Below are positions 40,393 to 49,665 of a stretch of 64,000 bases of DNA, piece after piece (position 1 is the stretch's first letter; each line of letters opens with the position of its first letter). Made by a program: the position numbers and the translations under genes. Under the pieces are notes generated by a model. It saw only the letters and a program-made list of their open reading frames with translations, had not been told where the DNA came from and ran no database searches. Source of the stretch: Marinifilum breve (GTDB taxonomy: Bacteria; Bacteroidota; Bacteroidia; Bacteroidales; Marinifilaceae). The stretch is taken from positions 682,001-746,000 of the forward strand of contig NZ_QFLI01000002.1 of NCBI RefSeq assembly GCF_003202155.1. The letters run 5' to 3'.

Positions 40393-41463
40393 ATGCAACT
40401 ATATAATAAACTGAGCAAAGAAGAGCTAATGAAGGAAATGGAAGCCGAAGATTTTGCGCGCAAAACCATTTCATTTTACCGATATGTGAATTTTGAGAAC
40501 CCGAAAGCATACCGCGACGAGTTGTTCAAGAAGTGGTTCCTTTTGAACTGTAGAGGAAGAATCTATATTGCCAAGGAAGGGATTAATGCACAAATGAGTG
40601 TACCTGAGCACAACTTAGATGCCTTTTTTACAGATATGAACAGTCGAACAGAATTGGCTGATATGCCTATTAAATGGGCTGTTGAAGATGATGGAAAATC
40701 GTTTTACAAACTTACCATTAAGGTTCGCCCTAAAATTGTTGCCGATGGTTTGGATGACAATACATTCGACACTACCAATGTAGGCACACATCTATCTCCT
40801 GTTGAGTTTCATGAAGAGTTAAGCAATCCAGACAATATCATTATTGACATGAGAAATCATTACGAAAGTGAAGTGGGCCATTTCGAGAATGCAATTTGTC
40901 CTGACGTGGATACTTTTCGTGAAGAAATTGACTTAGTCGTTCGAGACTATGCAAAGAACAAGGACAAGAAGTTCTTATTGTACTGTACCGGCGGTGTACG
41001 CTGCGAAAAAGCCAGTGCTTATTTAAAACATCATGGATTTGAAGATGTGAACCAGTTGCACGGTGGTATTATTGCTTATGCACAAGAGATCAAACAGCTT
41101 GGATTGGAATCGAAATTTAGGGGAAAGAACTTTGTTTTTGACGAACGACTGGGTGAAAGCATCAATAATGAGGTAATAGCCAAATGTCACCAGTGTGGAA
41201 AGCCATGCGATACGCATACCAACTGTGCCAACGATGATTGTCACCTTTTGTTTATTCAGTGCGATGAATGTCGTGAGCACTACAATGGATGTTGTACCGA
41301 TGAGTGCAAAGAAATTATTGAATTGCCTGAGGAAGAAAGGATAAAATTGCGTTCAAAATTCCACGATAAGTATAGCAAGAGTCAAATCTACAGACAAAGA
41401 ATCAGGCCAAAGCTTTCGCAATTAAGAATCAATAAGAATAAATTTAAAAGTTCCAAATCATAA
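40393..41463 (+). CDS. trhO: tRNA uridine(34) hydroxylase, rhodanese type
   Basis: This 356-residue protein of the TrhO/YceA family forms 5-hydroxyuridine at position 34 of tRNA with oxygen. The N-terminal acylphosphatase-like domain has NCRGRIYIAKEGINAQMS. The rhodanese domain has DMRNHYESEVGHFENA and active-site loop CTGGVRC (Cys198, Cys204). A C-terminal Cys cluster (CHQCGKPCDTHTNC, CDECREHYNGCC) resembles a zinc-binding tail. Start 40393 is preferred over 40357, since the extra residues are not conserved. Confidence 0.93.
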   Translation: MQLYNKLSKEELMKEMEAEDFARKTISFYRYVNFENPKAYRDELFKKWFLLNCRGRIYIAKEGINAQMSVPEHNLDAFFTDMNSRTELADMPIKWAVEDDGKSFYKLTIKVRPKIVADGLDDNTFDTTNVGTHLSPVEFHEELSNPDNIIIDMRNHYESEVGHFENAICPDVDTFREEIDLVVRDYAKNKDKKFLLYCTGGVRCEKASAYLKHHGFEDVNQLHGGIIAYAQEIKQLGLESKFRGKNFVFDERLGESINNEVIAKCHQCGKPCDTHTNCANDDCHLLFIQCDECREHYNGCCTDECKEIIELPEEERIKLRSKFHDKYSKSQIYRQRIRPKLSQLRINKNKFKSSKS

Positions 41464-41548
41464 TAATCAAAATACAATACAGAGAATGGTATTAATGGCT
41501 ATGATCTACAAGTTGATAAAGAGAAGTTTTTATAGCTTGTTAACACCC

Positions 41549-41586
41549 CTCTCCCTATCGGGATCTCCCCTATAAAGGGAGAATTC
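41549..41586. repeat. Dispersed repeat R3, inverted copy
   Basis: CCTCTCCCTATCGGGATCTC followed by CCCTATAAAGGGAG is the reverse complement of the R3 element at 20605-20638, with a few changes. It lies in the 247-bp trhO-dus gap. Confidence 0.5.
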
Positions 41587-41710
41587 TAAAATTAAAGGAC
41601 TGTAGGTCTATATTATTTGTCTTAAATATTAAAATTACATACATCAGTGGAATCCTGAAATGGGAAGAATCTAAAATCAACTGCTCACTGATAATCGATA
41701 ATTGAATAAA

Positions 41711-42706
41711 ATGAATTTCTGGCACAACATACAAACCCCAAACTTTTCGCTTGCTCCAATGGAAGATGTTACGGATACATCTTTTCGAGAGGTAGTTTTA
41801 AAAAGCGCTGCAAGTGGCAAGCTGAACCTCCTGTTTTCAGAGTTTACATCTGTTGAAGGCATGTGTCACCCAGTTGGACACGATAAGGTAAAGCATCGCC
41901 TGCAGATTAATGAATCGGAAAAGAAATTACTGAAAGAAAAGAATGTAAAGCTGATTGCGCAAATCTGGGGAAAGGATCCTGAAAAGTATTACAAGACGGC
42001 ACAATACATTGCGAACGAGACCGATTTTGATGGCATAGACATCAATATGGGGTGTCCGGTGAAGAATGTGGTAAAAAATGGTTGTTGTTCCGCTTTGATT
42101 GCTCAACCTGATTTGGCCAAAGAGATTATATTGGCAACTAAGGAAGCTACCAATTTGCCACTGAGCGTAAAAACCCGAATCGGTTTTAAAGAGGTGGTTA
42201 CCGAATCGTGGGTTTCTCATTTGTTGCAAACGCCTATTGATGCATTAACCATTCATGGTAGAATTCAGAAACAAATGTCCGAAGGCCTGGCCGACTGGAA
42301 CGAAATCGCGAAAGCGGTGCAATTGCGAAATAAATTGGCTCCACACATCAAACTGATAGGAAACGGCGATGTGGAATCGTATCAGGAAGGATTGGAAAAG
42401 TGTGAGACTTATGGCGTAGATGGTGTAATGATAGGAAGAGGAATTTTCAAGAATCCATGGTTCTTTCATCCTGAAAAGAAAGAGATTGGAATGGAAGAAA
42501 AACTTGACATGATGTTGGAACACACGCGTTTGTTCGATAAGACATGGGGCAATTCGAAAAACTTTGCCATTCTGCGTCGTTTCTTTAAAATCTATACCAA
42601 TGAATTTCGTGGTGCCTCTTCCTTGCGTAATGATTTGATGAACACCAGAAATGCTGAGGAGGTTTATGAAGCTGTTAGGAAGTTTACAGTGAACAGTTAT
42701 AAGTAA
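41711..42706 (+). CDS. dus: tRNA-dihydrouridine synthase
   Basis: This 331-residue FMN-dependent TIM barrel reduces uridine in tRNA. It has LAPMEDVTDTSFREV, KLIAQIWGKDPEKY, INMGCPVKNVVKNGCCSALI with active-site Cys, VKTRIG, LTIHGR and DGVMIGRGIFKNPW. An in-frame TTG at 41702 could add three residues, but ATG at 41711 is the natural start. Which uridine is modified cannot be told. Confidence 0.92.
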   Translation: MNFWHNIQTPNFSLAPMEDVTDTSFREVVLKSAASGKLNLLFSEFTSVEGMCHPVGHDKVKHRLQINESEKKLLKEKNVKLIAQIWGKDPEKYYKTAQYIANETDFDGIDINMGCPVKNVVKNGCCSALIAQPDLAKEIILATKEATNLPLSVKTRIGFKEVVTESWVSHLLQTPIDALTIHGRIQKQMSEGLADWNEIAKAVQLRNKLAPHIKLIGNGDVESYQEGLEKCETYGVDGVMIGRGIFKNPWFFHPEKKEIGMEEKLDMMLEHTRLFDKTWGNSKNFAILRRFFKIYTNEFRGASSLRNDLMNTRNAEEVYEAVRKFTVNSYK

Positions 42707-43026
42707 ACAACAATCAGATTACAATGAAGTGATTTTGGCTATCCCTAAATATATTATTCCTTCTTATTGATGATTCTGTAAAGAACTTTACCTGTAGCAT
42801 TTAATGGGTTCTTGTTTAAAAGAAAAATCAGTGTATTAATGTAAACAAGTTACATCTCATCAAATGAAATAATTCAATTAAAACTAAAGAATTATTTTGC
42901 ATTAATATATATTACACATTGATGATGATTATGACTTATTGTTTTTTATCTTTAGCAAACTGTTAAGATAAATTACAAACCAATTGATTGTTTTATTTTA
43001 AAATACAATCAGCAAGTAAATTAAAT
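42707..43026. other. Gene-free spacer
   Basis: It is A+T-rich (about 78 percent). No gene, no hairpin with a T-run and no full consensus promoter is seen. TATCTTTA near 42948 is close to a -7 element. Confidence 0.35.
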
Positions 43027-43956
43027 ATGAAAATGAATAAGCTCTTTTATGGATTAGCCATTGTATTATTGATGCTGTCCTGTTCGGGTAGTGATTCTCC
43101 TGTTGTTGAAGAAGAATTAAAACCAAGCAATGAATTCGAAGAATTATTGGATGAATATAACCTGTTCAATACTGGCGCACAGTTCGAATCAGGTAAAATC
43201 GGATTGGATACCAATAATATTTATTTTAATGGTCGTATAAAGGATAAGCTTATTATTAAAGGATTTAATAAAAAAGATAAATCACTTATTTTTTCGCATG
43301 AAGAAATTAAACTAGACACTATCATAAATATTGACGAAGGATATGGTGTATCCTCAACTCATAGTATTTCTGATTTTTTAATTAGACACATTCATAAATC
43401 TGAAGATAATTATGTACTTCTTCTCTGGGGAATGGCAAATGGTGATCAATATTTGATGAACAGACAATCTTTAACATCCCATTTATATTTAATTTCAGAT
43501 AAAAATTACAATAGTATAAAGAGTTTCTCTATTCCAGCATCAAGCTTTTATTTTACAGGGGTTACTCCATGGTTTAATAATAGCATAATAGTTTCATCTA
43601 CAACTCTACATGTGGATTATAAGAAATGGACTTGCTATACATTAGATGGAATTAACCAATTTGAAACAAGTAATTTTAATGTTAGCAAATATTATACTCC
43701 AATTTCTTTAGAAGATTGTATTGCTTTTCGTAATAATTTCTATCGTATAAACGTTAAAACAAATAAAATATTGTGGGAAAGTGAAAATCCACTATCTGAC
43801 CTACCATCAGACATCCGAAAGGATGTAATTGTCTTTAGCCAACCAAAAGACGGGTATGTAAATTGTGAAATAAAATACACCCAAAAAGATGGAAAAAGAG
43901 GCGAACGAACTTATAAAGTGAGCATAGCTACTGGCGACTTTACCATGGTGGAATAA
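43027..43956 (+). CDS. Hypothetical lipoprotein, possible beta-propeller
   Basis: This 309-residue protein has signal sequence MKMNKLFYGLAIVLLMLSC with lipobox LLMLSC (Cys19). The mature part is Asn/Ser/Asp-rich with repeated hydrophobic strands (YVLLLWGM, SHLYLIS, WTCYTLDG), reminiscent of an irregular beta-propeller. I do not recognise a family. The start at 43027 gives a proper signal peptide, whereas the earlier frame opening does not. A terminator follows. Confidence 0.7.
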   Translation: MKMNKLFYGLAIVLLMLSCSGSDSPVVEEELKPSNEFEELLDEYNLFNTGAQFESGKIGLDTNNIYFNGRIKDKLIIKGFNKKDKSLIFSHEEIKLDTIINIDEGYGVSSTHSISDFLIRHIHKSEDNYVLLLWGMANGDQYLMNRQSLTSHLYLISDKNYNSIKSFSIPASSFYFTGVTPWFNNSIIVSSTTLHVDYKKWTCYTLDGINQFETSNFNVSKYYTPISLEDCIAFRNNFYRINVKTNKILWESENPLSDLPSDIRKDVIVFSQPKDGYVNCEIKYTQKDGKRGERTYKVSIATGDFTMVE

Positions 43957-43984
43957 AAACATCCTTACAGATAATATAAATTAC

Positions 43985-44025
43985 AAAGGGGTAATACTTA
44001 AATTGAAGTGTTGCCCCTTTATTAT
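43985..44025 (+). terminator. Terminator after the 309-aa lipoprotein gene
   Basis: A 15-bp stem with two U-G pairs (AAAGGGGTAATACTT with AAGTGTTGCCCCTTT) is followed by ATTAT. The T-tract is part of the stem end. Confidence 0.65.
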
Positions 44026-44188
44026 AAATATGATATTTTAAACCGTCCTGATTCAACTGAGAATCATTCTTTTTCAGTTTTCCATATTACAAATGAAAGT
44101 TGAATAAAAAGATTCTAACGCAACCAATTGTACTTTCTGCATCTAACTCATGTAAGTTTTATTGAAACAAGCAAAAAAAAGATGCCCT

Positions 44189-44797
44189 ATGAAAGCCAAA
44201 AGACATGTACCATACTTAATTGTACTTATCGCATTGTTTACTGCATGTGATAGCGATGATACCAGTTTCCCAATCATTGAATCGACCGACTATTTTCCCA
44301 TTCATATTGGTGATACCTGGGAGTATAAAGATCATATTCGAAAGGTTACCGGATCGGAAATGATTAACAACAAAGAATACAGGGAGATTACGCACGAAAC
44401 TTATCGTGCTGATACTTTATATTATACCTACAAAACCTACTTTAGAACAACAGGCAACAATAAGGTTTACAAACTAAATAGTGATCAATCAGGAGAGTAT
44501 TTATTTGCCGACTTTAACTTAAATGCTGATGATTGCTGGACATACATTAACAACTCGATTGGACGAGAAGATGAGTGGACAGTTACATCTCTTCCTGAGA
44601 TTACTTTTGAGTTTGATGATACCGAATTGGAAAACTGCAAAAGATTCTTTTACAATGCAATGTTGATTGTTGATGAAGAGCATACCATCGTATTTGCTGC
44701 TGGTATAGGGGAAATCAATAATTTTTCGAATGCATGGGGATTGGGTGATACCATTGAAAGTGCGACCATTAATGGTGTTACTTATCGTTTTAAGTAG
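44189..44797 (+). CDS. Hypothetical lipoprotein
   Basis: This 202-residue protein has the lipoprotein signal MKAKRHVPYLIVLIALFTAC (Cys20). The mature part, DYFPIHIGDTWEYKDHI onward, resembles small beta-rich lipoproteins with a WxY-type opening that are common in Bacteroidota. Their function is unknown. A TTG at 44162 extends the frame but would spoil the signal peptide, so ATG 44189 is used. Confidence 0.7.
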   Translation: MKAKRHVPYLIVLIALFTACDSDDTSFPIIESTDYFPIHIGDTWEYKDHIRKVTGSEMINNKEYREITHETYRADTLYYTYKTYFRTTGNNKVYKLNSDQSGEYLFADFNLNADDCWTYINNSIGREDEWTVTSLPEITFEFDDTELENCKRFFYNAMLIVDEEHTIVFAAGIGEINNFSNAWGLGDTIESATINGVTYRFK

Positions 44798-45223
44798 GGG
44801 TTTGCCTGCAAGGCACAGATCATATAGCCCAGGGGAAGGAGGCATTAGCGACTTTCGCCTTGGGTTTATGATTTGGAATTGATATTCTTGTAACAGGTAA
44901 TGATATATGATTAAGTGGGCTTGTTGCGATGATAGTATTTAATTCTTTGTCTCTAGATCAGGCGAACTCTTACTTTTAATCATTTATAATTTTATGGGCA
45001 TTCGTGATGCTCGCAAAGCTCTGTTATCATTACTATAAGAGAACCAATCCCAATAGTGATCGGGACTAGGTGGAAACACTCGGTGTCCCATCACGGCTTA
45101 ATGATGAAAAGAAATGATAGTTACGGTCGTGCCTTAATTCACAGAAATTCTTTTAATGGAATTTAAAATTCAATACTCCATAATCCCTGATTACAAATCA
45201 GGGATAACATTAGGCTTGCCATA
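44798..45223. other. Gene-free region with repeats
   Basis: A family R4 element (AGCCCAGGGGAA...TTCGCCTTGGGTT) is at 44826-44867. GTTGCGATGATAG near 44929 resembles one end of family R1. A perfect 10-bp hairpin ATCCCTGATT/AATCAGGGAT lies at 45183-45205, just past the stop of the minus-strand gene. No gene is seen. Confidence 0.5.
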
Positions 45224-46141
45224 TTAGCCAGGATGAGCAACGGGTAATGCTTGCAATTCGATTTTAAGATTTAGGTGTTCGGTACTGTATCGTTTTATGA
45301 TGTGTTGGCTAGGGTGGTATCGGATATTTTCTATTTTAAGTGTGAACTCGCCTTCGGGAAAGTTCATGAAATTGAAGTTGCCATTTTTGGTAATTTTTGC
45401 TTGCATATTGTTCTCCAAAACGCTAACGGTGCCATATGAAATGGGCTGTCCAGTGTCTTTGTTTACAATAGATCCACGTATACTATAATGTCTTGAGTTG
45501 GATTTCTTTAGCTTACGAGCTGAATGATACTTGAAGTGTAATTCGGGATGAGAATCCTGGTATGAATTGATGGTCCAGTCGAGTTTGTCCTTTAAAAATT
45601 GATTGATACTAGCAACCAAATCGTTGAATTCCTTTCTGTTTCTTTCGTTCTGATCTTTTATTTTTTTCTTATTGAGAATATTGCCTTCTATATCCAGAAG
45701 GATTTGGCGATAGACCTGTAAAAACTCGTGGCTTGTGCCGTATTGTTCCAATTGATTTTGGTATTTCTCGCACAAATTATGCAGTAAATAGCCCGAATTG
45801 ATTCTCCTTAGCTGTATTCCCCTTTTGATGTTTCGAAGGTGTATATTCAAATTGATTAGCAATTCCATATCATTGGTATCTGCTACCAAACGATTGATGG
45901 CAATCTCCAATACTTGTGCTTTCTTTACAAGCAGCTTAAACAGTTTGTTGTTTTCAGCTGTAATCCACTCTGTAGGCTGATTCAGCTTTACAAACATGCT
46001 CTCTAGCCTTTTGCAATTCTGTAAAAAACTTTGAACTTGCAATTTAGCTGAAGGATCGGATTCAAAAGGATTCAGGTTCTGGTTTAAAATGTTCTGAATA
46101 GACATGTAGCTTTCGATTTTGGCTCTGATTCTTTTGTGCAT
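45224..46141 (-). CDS. Hypothetical helical protein with C-terminal carboxypeptidase-regulatory-like domain
   Basis: In this 305-residue protein, residues 1-215 are helical and Gln/Asn/Leu-rich with no signal peptide. Residues about 220-295 (YSIRGSIVNKDTGQPISYGTVSVLEN, FNFMNFPEGEFTLKIENIRY) match a CarboxypepD_reg-like beta sandwich, usually found in exported or TonB-dependent proteins. Its presence on an apparently cytoplasmic protein is unusual. Met13 (46105) is an alternative start. I do not recognise the helical part. Confidence 0.65.
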   Translation of the reverse strand: MHKRIRAKIESYMSIQNILNQNLNPFESDPSAKLQVQSFLQNCKRLESMFVKLNQPTEWITAENNKLFKLLVKKAQVLEIAINRLVADTNDMELLINLNIHLRNIKRGIQLRRINSGYLLHNLCEKYQNQLEQYGTSHEFLQVYRQILLDIEGNILNKKKIKDQNERNRKEFNDLVASINQFLKDKLDWTINSYQDSHPELHFKYHSARKLKKSNSRHYSIRGSIVNKDTGQPISYGTVSVLENNMQAKITKNGNFNFMNFPEGEFTLKIENIRYHPSQHIIKRYSTEHLNLKIELQALPVAHPG

Positions 46142-46249
46142 AAGTGTTTGTGTTATGTATTCCTTAAGTTAGTAGTTGTATTATTTGATTTCATGGATCA
46201 ATCATTAAATGTAGTGCTATGGTATACAATGTTTCCTTTCTTGTTTCTT

Positions 46250-46564
46250 TTGTCTGCTTATAAAACATCAATGTCGTTGCGCATATCATATATGTCGTTC
46301 TATAAATCAGCTATGTCTCTTCATTTATCTGGTATGTCTTTGCATAAAACAGCGATGTCTTTTCTCATTTCACCCATGTCGTTCTGTAAATCAGCTATGT
46401 CTCTTGGAATCTCATGCATATCACTTCATAAATCAGCCATGTATTTACTTAAAACAGCAATGTCTTTTCGCATTTCAAACGTGTCGTTTCGTAAATCAGG
46501 CATGTCTTTCTAGAAAACAGCTATTTCATTGGATATAACATGTGTGTTGTTTAGCTAATCAGCA
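46250..46564. repeat. 21-bp degenerate tandem repeat array 2
   Basis: Fifteen units of 21 bp are in perfect phase, such as ATGTCGTTCTATAAATCAGCT and ATGTCTTTCTAGAAAACAGCT. The array continues beyond an in-frame stop at 46510-46512, so the ORF seen at 46136-46513 is a by-product of the period. It lies between the minus-strand gene at 46141 and the gene-poor region before the Zorya-like operon. Confidence 0.8.
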
Positions 46565-46638
46565 CTGTTAATGGCTATGTTAGAAATGTAAATGCCCTTG
46601 TTTGTAGTTTTTGCTTACAAAATGCTATTGTAAGCCCA

Positions 46639-46740
46639 TTAGGCAATGGTGCTAAGGAGTTCATACAATTGTTCGTCTGTAATTTCGGGTAGTACAATGT
46701 TTTCTACCGGGTATTCCCATACATTTTGTTGGTCCGACAT
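46639..46740 (-). CDS. Possible 33-residue small protein
   Basis: The minus-strand ORF begins MSDQQNVWEYPVENIVLPE and ends ELLSTIA. It is acidic, with a plausible amphipathic helix at its end and codon use like real genes. No family is recognised and no ribosome-binding signal is seen. It could be an independent small protein, a peptide precursor or a truncated gene start. Confidence 0.35.
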   Translation of the reverse strand: MSDQQNVWEYPVENIVLPEITDEQLYELLSTIA

Positions 46741-47764
46741 AATCGATTCTTTAAAAGATGAATAAATGCTCTCTCCTCAAAATCTCTCGTATTGTGCTGC
46801 TTTGTTTACGCTGTTTAGGTTTGAATGCAGAGTTTAAGCAAACATCCAATCAATTTAAGAATAAATGATTACATAAAAAATTTTCATTGATGGGTTTTGC
46901 TCTAATATTGTCTTAGTTTAATTGGCACTTCTCCCAAAACCGGTTTCATCTTTGGGTTATTTACTATTGTTCATGAACTCCACCTTGTTGTGGTAGATCT
47001 AAAACGAAACAGAAAAGTCGAGCCAATCGAATGTCTCTTTATCCTCTAGCCGGATAGGCTCTTACTTTCTCCATTGATGAGAAAGTAAGCAAAGAATCTA
47101 CGGCGCACCTACTCAGTGACCCAATACGGCTCAAAAGCGAATAGAAATAGATAGTCTCACTCATGCTTCGTTCGACAGCATTTCTATTTGTCGCTTTCTC
47201 TGCCTATGGGGCCCCACTTACGTAGATGATGCCGATCTTTCAAAGCATTAAGTTTTGTTCTTTATTTGGGTTATTCTCTATCGTTCAAAAGTCAAGCCAA
47301 TCGGATACTGCTCGCCATTCCATAGCAAAGTTTTATTTCGAATCGCTCTCGATAAATATCCCTCAGGTTGACATAGCCATAGTTAATACAACTTTTTCTA
47401 CGTCTAATTAGCTTGACCTTCCAATGCCCATAGTGAGCACTGAGGTAAAGTGAAGCTCGGTAATGATAATTCTAAAGAATTACCCACTATGAATCATGCA
47501 GAGCCATTAATTATTTAGGATCAACCAAAATTACATAAGGTTTATATATTTTATTATAAAAATAAATGTTATTGTGTAATAGATTTATTAAATTTGGTAG
47601 GCTTGAATTGTTTTTATACACCTATACCTATTATATTAAGAGATAGAATCAAATCAAAGATCTCATAAGTAATTGAATAGAAAATTAAATTTAAAATAAA
47701 ATTAATTTACAAAGAATTACAATTCTAATAAAACTTGATTTATTAATTTTAATAAAAATATATA
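46741..47764. other. Gene-poor region with diverged duplications and hairpins
   Basis: No convincing gene is seen. Two diverged direct copies start TTTGGGTTATT (46951 and 47265) and end AAGTCRAGCCAATCG. CTTACTTTCTC/GAGAAAGTAAG (47061-47089) is a perfect 11-bp hairpin. AGCGAATAGAAAT (47136-47148) is inverted near 47180-47195. A family R5 copy (AATTACCCACTATGAATCAT) is at about 47479-47498. It looks like decayed mobile or structured-RNA sequence. The last 200 bp are extremely A+T-rich and probably contain the Zorya promoter. Confidence 0.45.
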
Positions 47765-48961
47765 ATGAACTACTTTGACTATTCTTTAATTGGTATTGGA
47801 TTATTTATTATCATTTTATTTCCTAGACTCTTTAGAAATAAATTCTCTTCAAAAGAGCTTGCTTCTTTCTCTACAATTTTGGGAATACTTGGAACTTTTA
47901 TTGGTGTAACTAAAGGATTATTAGATTTTAATGTAAATGACATTCAGGGTAGTATTCCTCAGCTTCTACAAGGTCTAACTTTAGCTTTTATAACTTCTAT
48001 CGGAGGAATGACTATTTCCTTAATTCTAAAAATAAAGCCAAGCATTTATGGGATACATCGCAAACCTAATGACTCAAAAGGAGCAAGTATTGAAACTCTC
48101 GCATTACTACTAAAAGATATAAACGATAATCAGATTATCTCTAATAATGCGTTAATTAAGTCACTAACAGGAGATGGAGATTCTACAATCATTACTCAAA
48201 TACAAAAATTACGAACTACATCAACTGACAAATTAGACGAGCTAAATAAATCATTTAACACTTTTGCTGATAAAATGGTTGCTAATAATACTCAAGCCTT
48301 AATTGATGCCCTCACAGATGTTATGCATGACTTTAATACAAAGATAAATGAGCAATTCGGAGAAAACTTCAAAGAATTAAATCATGCTGTGAAGTTAATA
48401 TTAGTATGGCAAGAAAATTACAAAGAGCAAATTGAATTATCTATTGCACAGTTACAACAAACAAGTAATTGTATGACTTCCACTGAAATTGCAATAAATA
48501 AATTAGCAGCAAATTCTACTATTTTAATTGATGCTAGTCAAAGAATGGAAAAAGCACTAAGTGATGTTTTATCTGGATTGAATGGTTTTGCTGAGTTGGG
48601 TAATCAAGCTAAAAGTGCTCTACCTAAAATTAATGATAATATTGAATTACTTACCAGTAATTTTACAGATCGAATTAAATCATCAATTGATGAAATTCAA
48701 AAACAGAGTGTCAACCTTACTGAAGCGCAAGATAAAATCAAAGAAATTACACTTAGCAGAATAGATAATGTCAATGCTAGTATCGAGAAGCAGTTTAAAG
48801 AGCTTGATGAAGCACTTTCCTCTGAGCTTACTAAGGCACTTGAAGCATTAGGAAACCAACTTGCTTCTGTATCTAACAAATTTGTTCAAGACTATGTACC
48901 ATTAACAAACAAGTTAAAAGAAGTTGTAAATCTAGCAGAACGTTTAGAAGCAAAAAATTAA
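47765..48961 (+). CDS. zorA-like: ZorA-like MotA/ExbB-family membrane protein
   Basis: This 398-residue protein has three N-terminal membrane segments: about 5-24, 33-53 (STILGILGTFIGVTKGL, the MotA/TolQ/ExbB signature) and 68-92 (LLQGLTLAFITSIGGMTISLIL). A long, coiled, Gln/Asn/Leu-rich cytoplasmic tail covers about 110-398. This is the architecture of ZorA, the stator ring of the Zorya anti-phage system. The tail is much shorter than in E. coli type I ZorA. It is 6 bp from a ZorB-like gene and upstream of an HNH nuclease, as in Zorya type II. Confidence 0.8.
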   Translation: MNYFDYSLIGIGLFIIILFPRLFRNKFSSKELASFSTILGILGTFIGVTKGLLDFNVNDIQGSIPQLLQGLTLAFITSIGGMTISLILKIKPSIYGIHRKPNDSKGASIETLALLLKDINDNQIISNNALIKSLTGDGDSTIITQIQKLRTTSTDKLDELNKSFNTFADKMVANNTQALIDALTDVMHDFNTKINEQFGENFKELNHAVKLILVWQENYKEQIELSIAQLQQTSNCMTSTEIAINKLAANSTILIDASQRMEKALSDVLSGLNGFAELGNQAKSALPKINDNIELLTSNFTDRIKSSIDEIQKQSVNLTEAQDKIKEITLSRIDNVNASIEKQFKELDEALSSELTKALEALGNQLASVSNKFVQDYVPLTNKLKEVVNLAERLEAKN

Positions 48962-48967
48962 AATAAA

Positions 48968-49663
48968 ATGGCATTAGATAATAATAATAACGAAGAAAGT
49001 CAGTGGATACACATCTCCGACCTAATGTCCGTCTTGATGATGGTATTCCTTTTTATCGCAATAAGTTATATGTTCGTTGTAAAAAAACAATTCAACAAAA
49101 TAAAAGAAATTGCAGTAACATATAATAAATTACAAGATGATTTATACGATAAATTACATGAGGAATTTAAAAATGATCTAGAAAAATGGAATGCTGAAAT
49201 TGATAGTACCACTATCTCTGTAAAATTCAAATCTCCAGAAGTTTTATTCGGAGCAGGTCAAGCTCAACTAAAACCAGAATTCAAGGAAATTCTTAGTGAT
49301 TTTATTCCCCGTTATTTAAAAATCATTACAGATACAACATATATAAATGACATAGAGGAAATAAAAATTGAAGGTCATACTTCAAGTGAGGGAAAAGCTG
49401 GTATGAATAAAGATGAATCCTATATTTATAATATGAACCTTTCACAAAGGAGAGCTTTCTCTACCTTTAATTATATATATAGTAATCTCACTCCTAACAT
49501 TCAAAAGGATTGGGTTATGAAACACCTAACAGCAACAGGGCTTTCATTTAGTCGAATAAAACTTGACAGCTCTGGTATTGAAAATAGATCACAATCAAGA
49601 AGAGTCGAATTTCGGATTAAAACCAATGCAGAACAAAGAATGGTCAAAATATTAAATCAATAA
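48968..49663 (+). CDS. zorB-like: ZorB-like MotB/OmpA-family protein
   Basis: This 231-residue protein has a single membrane helix, SDLMSVLMMVFLFIAISYMF (about 17-36), with Asp18 at the position of the proton-carrying Asp of MotB/ZorB. A linker helix follows, then an OmpA-like peptidoglycan-binding domain (about 85-225): IKIEGHTSSEG, NLSQRRAFSTFNYIY and ENRSQSRRVEFRI. It would couple ion flow through the ZorA ring to the cell wall. It sits 2 bp before the HNH gene, so the three are one operon. Confidence 0.83.
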   Translation: MALDNNNNEESQWIHISDLMSVLMMVFLFIAISYMFVVKKQFNKIKEIAVTYNKLQDDLYDKLHEEFKNDLEKWNAEIDSTTISVKFKSPEVLFGAGQAQLKPEFKEILSDFIPRYLKIITDTTYINDIEEIKIEGHTSSEGKAGMNKDESYIYNMNLSQRRAFSTFNYIYSNLTPNIQKDWVMKHLTATGLSFSRIKLDSSGIENRSQSRRVEFRIKTNAEQRMVKILNQ

Positions 49664-49665
49664 AT

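Noticed and set aside
46136-46513. 125-codon ORF with repeated MSFRISxMS-type units
   Set aside because: The 21-bp repeats continue in phase beyond its stop codon, so the ORF is a by-product of the array.
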